Notes under the pieces: generated by a model
Seen by the model: the letters and a program-made list of their open reading frames with translations, nothing else
Databases searched by the model: none
What the model was told of the DNA's origin: nothing
DNA from: Ehrlichia muris AS145
Lineage (GTDB): Bacteria; Pseudomonadota; Alphaproteobacteria; Rickettsiales; Anaplasmataceae
Reading direction: 5' to 3'
NCBI RefSeq assembly: GCF_000508225.1
Contig: NC_023063.1
Location: forward strand, 744,001 to 808,000
DNA: 64,000 nt
Part shown: one piece after another, positions 59,003-64,000 of the stretch
Layout of the letters: each line of letters opens with the position of its first letter
Position numbering within the stretch: position 1 is the first letter of the stretch
Program-made: the position numbers and the translations under genes

Positions 59003-59503
59003 CTAATACTTCAGAAGTTTTTTTTTACCATTAGACTTATCTTCAACAACATTCTTATCTGGAACTTTTAACTGCTGATCTTTTTTTTCATCACCAGATT
59101 TGAGTAAACTACTATCAGATATCTTCTTACTTTTTATATTAATATCCTGATCATTAACATCTTTAGTAGCATCATCATTTCCTTCTATTGACATACCTTC
59201 TTCATCATCATCAAACTCATCATCATACATATCTTCTTCATCATCATCAAACTCATCATCATACATATCTTCTTCATCATCATCAAACTCATCATCATAC
59301 ATATCTTCTTTAGCATCATCTAAATCATCATCGTTACGTTCAGCATAACTCTCATCGTAATTAGCAGACTTTTTTTTATCAAGATACTTTATATCTTTTG
59401 TATTAACATCATAAGCATTACCACTAGAATGCAAATCATATGTGAAACCAACTGTTGAATTGATAAAACTTATTATCATCACGAATAGAAATAACTGATT
59501 CAT
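59003..59503 (-). CDS. Secreted acidic tandem-repeat protein (N-terminal part)
   Basis: The 166-aa protein has a signal peptide (about 1-19, MNQLFLFVMIISFINSTVGF region) and then a very acidic segment. Three exact 12-residue repeats, EDMYDDEFDDDE, span about 66-101 and are 36-bp repeats in DNA. A partial unit precedes and follows. The stop comes right after an A9 tract, and the -1 frame continues into ankyrin repeats. Acidic tandem-repeat proteins are major secreted antigens of Ehrlichia, so an effector or antigen role is plausible (inference). Confidence 0.8.
   Translation of the reverse strand: MNQLFLFVMIISFINSTVGFTYDLHSSGNAYDVNTKDIKYLDKKKSANYDESYAERNDDDLDDAKEDMYDDEFDDDEEDMYDDEFDDDEEDMYDDEFDDDEEGMSIEGNDDATKDVNDQDINIKSKKISDSSLLKSGDEKKDQQLKVPDKNVVEDKSNGKKKLLKY
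59018..59026 (-). other. A9 tract joining the acidic and ankyrin frames
   Basis: On the coding strand GGT is followed by nine A residues and CTT. In frame this gives A-AAA-AAA, the canonical -1 slippery heptamer. Slippage or a tenth A joins the frames to make a 317-aa protein; the second frame is closed by TAA just upstream, so the switch must happen here. Confidence 0.75.
59201..59308 (-). repeat. 36-bp coding tandem repeat, three copies
   Basis: The unit encodes EDMYDDEFDDDE. The copies are almost identical in DNA, so their number could change easily by slippage or unequal exchange without breaking the frame. Confidence 0.85.
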
Positions 59504-59609
59504 TAAAGACTCTCTTAACTAATAAAATCTTTTATTTAATAATAATTACTGTTATAAGTATAATTTTTTATTAACATTAAAAATAGAAATATTGTAGATT
59601 ATACATTAT

Positions 59610-62186
59610 ATGAACAATATTGCAACTAATCCTTTTTATTCTTTCATATGGATATCTGCATCAGCTGGCACAGGGAAAACAAGAATATTAGTCAACAGAG
59701 TCTTAAGATTATTAGTGACAGGCCATAAAAATATACTTTGCTTAACATTCACAAATGCAGCAGCACACGAAATGACAGAACGTATACATTCAATCCTAAG
59801 CACTTGGACAATATTAAAAAATGAAGAACTAAAAAAAGCACTACAAGATATTATTCCAACTCAAATAACTCCAAAAGAATTCAAAAGAGCAAGGGAATTA
59901 TTTAATAATTTACAAAACGTATCACTTTCAGTAAAAACCATACATAGCTTTTGTTATCAGTTAATATCCACTTTTCCAATAGAAGCAGGAATTTCTCCTA
60001 ACTGCACTATTAAAGATTTTACAGAATCTTTTTCAAAAATTTTTCATAAATTACTGCATGATTCAACAATAACACACCACTTATCAGCCATTTCACATGA
60101 GATAACGGAAGCTACAATTTATGACTTACTATACAAATTATTAAGTAAACAGCATTATAATCTCAACCAAGGCTCAGTATATCAAAAACTTAACATCCAT
60201 AACATGGAGGAACCATGTCAATTATTACCTATTGATAATCACACTCTTAATTATTTAATCAAAATTTTAAGTGAAGGAAGTATAAGAGATAAAAAAATTA
60301 GTCATAAACTAGCTAAGTGGAGTAATTCACTACAAAAATACAAATTACAAAAATTAAATGAATACGCAAAAATATTTATTAATTTACCATCTTTAGAAAA
60401 AAAATCTATATCATCAATAATCACAAAAAAGACATTAACTGATTTTCCTGAAGCAGAAAAAATTATTCTAGATATACAAGAAGAAATACTAAATTTTACA
60501 AAAATTTTTTATACCAATAAAATAGCAGAACGTACTATCCATCTTATTGAAATTGCAAAATGTTTTATAAAACTATACCAACAAGATAAACAGAAACTAA
60601 ATTATCTAGATCATAATGATATTATAGATCTAGCATTAAATTTACTAACAAATCCAGCATATAAAGATTGGATATTATTCCAATTAGATAGTAAAATAGA
60701 TCATCTGTTAATTGACGAATCACAAGACAACAGCATAAAACAATGGAATATTATTTTACAATTATGTCATGATTTCTTCTCTGGTATAGGTACAACCGAA
60801 GAACCAAAAACGTTATTCATCGTAGGAGATATAAAACAATCAATATATGGTTTTCAAAATGCAAGGCCTGATTATTTTGACCCTATGTGTCATTATTTTG
60901 CACAACAAAGCAGCCAATATAAACATAAAATATTACATCTCACACAATCATTCAGATCAACACCACCTATCTTAAAATTAGTAGACAAAGTATTTAATAA
61001 TTTCTGCCAAGAAATATCCTTTAACACAACAAAAATTAAACATGAAATCTTTCGAAAAAACGACCCAGGATATGTAGAGATATGGCCTGTAATTAACATT
61101 AAAAACAATAAAAGTTTTTCATTGGATCTTGAAAATCAAGCTTACCAAGACCCCAACCTATTACTTGCATCAACTATTGCAAAGAAAATTCACAAATGGA
61201 TAATTAATAAAAGAATTATATTAGCAAAAAATCGTCCTATAACAGCAGGGGACTTCTTAATACTAGTAAGACACAGGACTTCTTTCATAGATCATATTAT
61301 AACAGCATTAAAAAAACTAGATGTCCCCACATTAGAAAGAGATAAGTTTAAAATAATGGATTACACAGTAATCCAAGACCTGATCAATCTAGGAGAATTT
61401 TTATTATTACCAGAAAATGACTTAGCTTTAATAGGTTTATTAAAATCACCAATTTTTGAATTCACTGAGGAGCAGATATTCCGCCTAGCATACAACAGGA
61501 ATAACACATATTTGTGGAAAGAATTACAATTAAAGTTTACTACTATATCAAAGTATCTAAAACAACTAATTGATATATCACAACTGCATAACCCTTTAAA
61601 TTTATACCACCATATTATATCAGAGCATAAACATAAATTTATAAAGCGCTTAGGTCAATCAAGCATAGAAATCATAGGAGAATTCATTAATCTATTAATA
61701 CAATCCGAATCCAATAATCTGAATTCATTACAAGCATTTATACATTGGATAAAAAATACTAATCCAGAAATAAAAAGCGACATTAATCTCAGACAAGATT
61801 ATGTAAAAATCATGACAATACATAACGCAAAGGGTATGCAATCCCCTATAGTATTCTTATCAGATACAACAACCATTTCAAAAAGTGAAACTCAGCTAGT
61901 ATTTGATGAAGAACATACCCCATTTTGGATACGCAATGACATAAATGATTTCTGTGAAAACCTGAAATCCCAACAAAAGAGTAACGAATACAATGAATAT
62001 TTAAGACTACTTTACGTAGCTATAACCAGAGCAGAAGATGAGTTATATATTACTGGAATACCACCCATACAAAATAAGTCATGGTACAATATAATCTATA
62101 ACACAAACTGTATATATAAGAAAAAATTCATTGATCTACAGCCAATAACACAAGAAAAAGCAGAAGTTTTATATCTTGATGAATAG
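59610..62186 (+). CDS. addA: AddA/UvrD-type helicase lacking the nuclease domain
   Basis: The 858-aa protein is a superfamily 1 helicase. Motif I is SASAGTGKTRILVNRVLRLL (about 15-34), Ia CLTFTNAAAHEMTERI, II LLIDESQDNS, III IVGDIKQSIYGFQNARPDYFD (in part), IV SFRSTPP, V TIHNAKGMQSPIVFLSD and VI LLYVAITRAEDELYITG. This order and KQSIYGFQ fit AddA of alphaproteobacteria. Full AddA proteins are about 1100-1160 aa with a RecB-type nuclease at the end; this one stops about 40 residues after motif VI, so no nuclease domain is present. The addB partner is not in the window. Confidence 0.9.
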   Translation: MNNIATNPFYSFIWISASAGTGKTRILVNRVLRLLVTGHKNILCLTFTNAAAHEMTERIHSILSTWTILKNEELKKALQDIIPTQITPKEFKRARELFNNLQNVSLSVKTIHSFCYQLISTFPIEAGISPNCTIKDFTESFSKIFHKLLHDSTITHHLSAISHEITEATIYDLLYKLLSKQHYNLNQGSVYQKLNIHNMEEPCQLLPIDNHTLNYLIKILSEGSIRDKKISHKLAKWSNSLQKYKLQKLNEYAKIFINLPSLEKKSISSIITKKTLTDFPEAEKIILDIQEEILNFTKIFYTNKIAERTIHLIEIAKCFIKLYQQDKQKLNYLDHNDIIDLALNLLTNPAYKDWILFQLDSKIDHLLIDESQDNSIKQWNIILQLCHDFFSGIGTTEEPKTLFIVGDIKQSIYGFQNARPDYFDPMCHYFAQQSSQYKHKILHLTQSFRSTPPILKLVDKVFNNFCQEISFNTTKIKHEIFRKNDPGYVEIWPVINIKNNKSFSLDLENQAYQDPNLLLASTIAKKIHKWIINKRIILAKNRPITAGDFLILVRHRTSFIDHIITALKKLDVPTLERDKFKIMDYTVIQDLINLGEFLLLPENDLALIGLLKSPIFEFTEEQIFRLAYNRNNTYLWKELQLKFTTISKYLKQLIDISQLHNPLNLYHHIISEHKHKFIKRLGQSSIEIIGEFINLLIQSESNNLNSLQAFIHWIKNTNPEIKSDINLRQDYVKIMTIHNAKGMQSPIVFLSDTTTISKSETQLVFDEEHTPFWIRNDINDFCENLKSQQKSNEYNEYLRLLYVAITRAEDELYITGIPPIQNKSWYNIIYNTNCIYKKKFIDLQPITQEKAEVLYLDE

Positions 62187-62918
62187 TAGTGCAATACTAT
62201 CTTTAAGAGAGATGTGTACTAAATTATGGTAATTTTATTATTGCCAATATAAACTTATATTTAAAAATACACGTTAATTTCAACACAACAACAGACGTTT
62301 CACACCCAATTCTATATACCTTGAATGATTATATATCATACTAATGCTTATAATAAAATATTACAACTACACATATACATTACATTTATATACAAGAAAC
62401 TTTGCACTACAATTTATTATTCATGACATCTTCAGCATCATTATTACTTTCATATAATTAAGAATTCTTATTACACAACACCATAACCACACATATAACA
62501 TTACATTTATATACAAAACACTTGCCACAGGTCACATTACAATTTATCGTATTTTCATGCAATACCCTCTACAATACACCATTAGTACACAATAAAACTA
62601 TTAAACAAGCTTTTTAGACCTAGTACTATTTCTATCATGTGCCATTGCAAATGCAGTATGAATGATGTGCTAACTTAAACACAAAAGATATCAATCTACA
62701 ATATTACACACCAACTTATCATTGTAAGTATGAAATATCGTTTATAAGTAATATGCTACGCTATAGTATATGTTAAAAACTAAACATTGCACAAAAAAAT
62801 GATTAATTTTTAACTGTAATTGTTTCACTATAATTTTTACTAAAAAGATTGTAAATTCAATAAAATAATAGCTACTTTAGTTAATAAAGCAAAATATTTT
62901 TCACTCACTTAAAAACAT
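62187..62918. repeat. 732-bp convergent gap with an imperfect 110-bp repeat
   Basis: ACATTACATTTATATACAA occurs at about 62376 and 62494, and the following bases also match (CACTACAATTTATTATTC and CACATTACAATTTATCGTA in part). The offset is about 110-118 bp. It is an old, drifted direct repeat. No gene or terminator can be named. The gap separates addA from the quinone oxidoreductase gene, which are convergent. Confidence 0.6.
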
Positions 62919-63893
62919 CTACAACTCAATAATATTTGATCCGGTAAGTTTCCTATTCTCCAAATCTTTATGTGCAGCCACTATATCATCAAATTTGTAA
63001 ATTTTATTTATACTAACTTTTATATAATTTCTCCTTATCACTTCAAACATTTCCATAGCTGTCATAGCTAAATCAAAGCTAGAACGCTTATAATGAAACA
63101 CCAAAGGAGAAGTAAAAAATAATGATCTAGAACTTAACATAGAAGCACTAATATTTGAAATAGCTCCTGATATCTGACCATAAGAAACATAAATACCAAA
63201 AATACATAGAGATTCAAAAGATACTTTACTAGTTAACGCACCTATAGAATCATAAACTACATTAACACCAGAACCGTGCGTAATTTCCATTACTTGTTTA
63301 ACAAAATCACTACTACTATAATTCACCACATATGAACACCCAGAACGTAAGGCAATATTTGCTCTATCATCAGAACTAACTACACCTATAACTTTACATC
63401 CTTTATAATTGGCCCATTGACACAATATCTGACCTACACCACCTGTTGCTCCATGTACTAAAGCAAAAGTATTAGGACGTATAGCATAAACTAAGTGTGT
63501 AAGATAATGTGCTGTCATACCTTTAAATAGGACTGCAGCTGCTACTTGATCTGTAATATCATCAGGTATTCTAACTAAATATTTTTGATTAATAAGTCTT
63601 TTCTCAGAATAGGCACCTCCAGACACAGTACAATAGCCTACTCTGTCCCCAACATTAAATACCTCGACATCTTTTCCTAATCTTTCTATAACCCCTACTG
63701 CCTCAACTCCTAAAATAGTAGGAAGCTTTTTGTTTTTACGCATACCATTACGACACTCAATATCATAGCGATTTAACCCAATAGCTCTATGTTTTATTAA
63801 TACCTCACCATCTTTAGGTTCCCCAATATTATGATTAACATATTTCAAAACTTCAGAACCACCAGTTTCACTAATAACAATAACCTTTACCAT
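62919..63893 (-). CDS. qor: NADPH:quinone oxidoreductase (zinc-free MDR family)
   Basis: The 324-aa protein has the MDR core: GVEAVGVIERLGKDVEVFNVGDRVGY (in part), the NADPH fold LVHGATGGVGQILCQWA (about 144-160), and GVNVVYDSIG. The zinc ligands of alcohol dehydrogenases are not conserved, which fits quinone oxidoreductase rather than ADH. It reduces quinones or enals using NADPH; the natural substrate is unknown. It stands alone at the end of the window. Confidence 0.88.
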   Translation of the reverse strand: MVKVIVISETGGSEVLKYVNHNIGEPKDGEVLIKHRAIGLNRYDIECRNGMRKNKKLPTILGVEAVGVIERLGKDVEVFNVGDRVGYCTVSGGAYSEKRLINQKYLVRIPDDITDQVAAAVLFKGMTAHYLTHLVYAIRPNTFALVHGATGGVGQILCQWANYKGCKVIGVVSSDDRANIALRSGCSYVVNYSSSDFVKQVMEITHGSGVNVVYDSIGALTSKVSFESLCIFGIYVSYGQISGAISNISASMLSSRSLFFTSPLVFHYKRSSFDLAMTAMEMFEVIRRNYIKVSINKIYKFDDIVAAHKDLENRKLTGSNIIEL

Positions 63894-64000
63894 AACATCA
63901 CATAATTAAATAAGACACAATCATACTCAAGCTACTTAGCTAGCAGCTAAATAATATCCTTTAAATCTAAGACATCAATATTAATTAATAACAAACAGCA
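63894..64000. other. AT-rich end of the window
   Basis: This is the upstream flank of the oxidoreductase gene. I see no partial gene. Confidence 0.35.

Overview
The window looks like chromosome of an obligate intracellular Anaplasmataceae bacterium, most likely Ehrlichia and probably close to E. ruminantium. This is inferred from composition and gene content, not from a database match. The DNA is very AT-rich. Long intergenic stretches (0.3-1.3 kb) separate housekeeping genes, several hold large tandem repeats, and the gene set is reduced. There are no insertion sequences, CRISPR arrays, integrases or antibiotic-type cassettes.

Layout. 0-8.1 kb: an M32 peptidase-like gene whose metal site is lost, a Pal/OmpA lipoprotein, purA, a 142-bp tandem array, ruvX and nrdA (with candidate NrdR boxes). 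8.3-16.4 kb: tRNA-Glu, a polyprenyl diphosphate synthase, a membrane-anchored protein that looks like two FKBP folds, a ThiO-like oxidase, dnaB, a 190-bp array that repeats the 3' end of a small membrane-protein gene, and tadA. 16.6-24.4 kb: rpmF-plsX-fabH, tgt, a 153-bp array, then pstB, dapB, a flavin reductase and ubiA. 24.6-30 kb: rpmH-rnpA, an AGCS symporter, a comEC gene split by a frameshift, and a 228-bp array. 30-47.1 kb: pheT followed by one nearly unbroken minus-strand S10-spc-alpha ribosomal block, headed by tRNA-Tyr, tRNA-Gly and tuf. rpmD (L30) is missing from its usual place. 47.2-54.5 kb: a plus-strand run of rlmB-type methylase, cmk, rpsA, sppA, ihfB-like, a coiled-coil protein, zapA, an unknown membrane protein and hemH. 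54.8-64 kb: zapE/AFG1, a small phage-like protein, an SPFH protein, an acidic-repeat secreted protein that appears to continue into ankyrin repeats across an A9 tract, an AddA-type helicase without its nuclease end, and a quinone oxidoreductase.

Most genes serve translation, replication or repair, nucleotide supply, phospholipid and isoprenoid synthesis, haem and ubiquinone. Candidates for host interaction are few: the acidic/ankyrin protein, the unknown membrane protein at 52.4 kb and Pal.

The most distinctive pattern is how non-coding DNA has grown. All four large tandem arrays lie just downstream of gene ends. In four convergent gene pairs the intergenic DNA holds a decayed second copy of a neighbouring gene's 3' tail (near 10.6, 21.1, 26.6 and 54.6 kb), and the 190-bp array is a repeated gene tail that still preserves the reading frame. 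A second theme is homopolymers at coding boundaries: A7 in comEC, A9 in the acidic/ankyrin gene, G8 at rpsJ-rplC and C7 in the 52.4-kb membrane protein.
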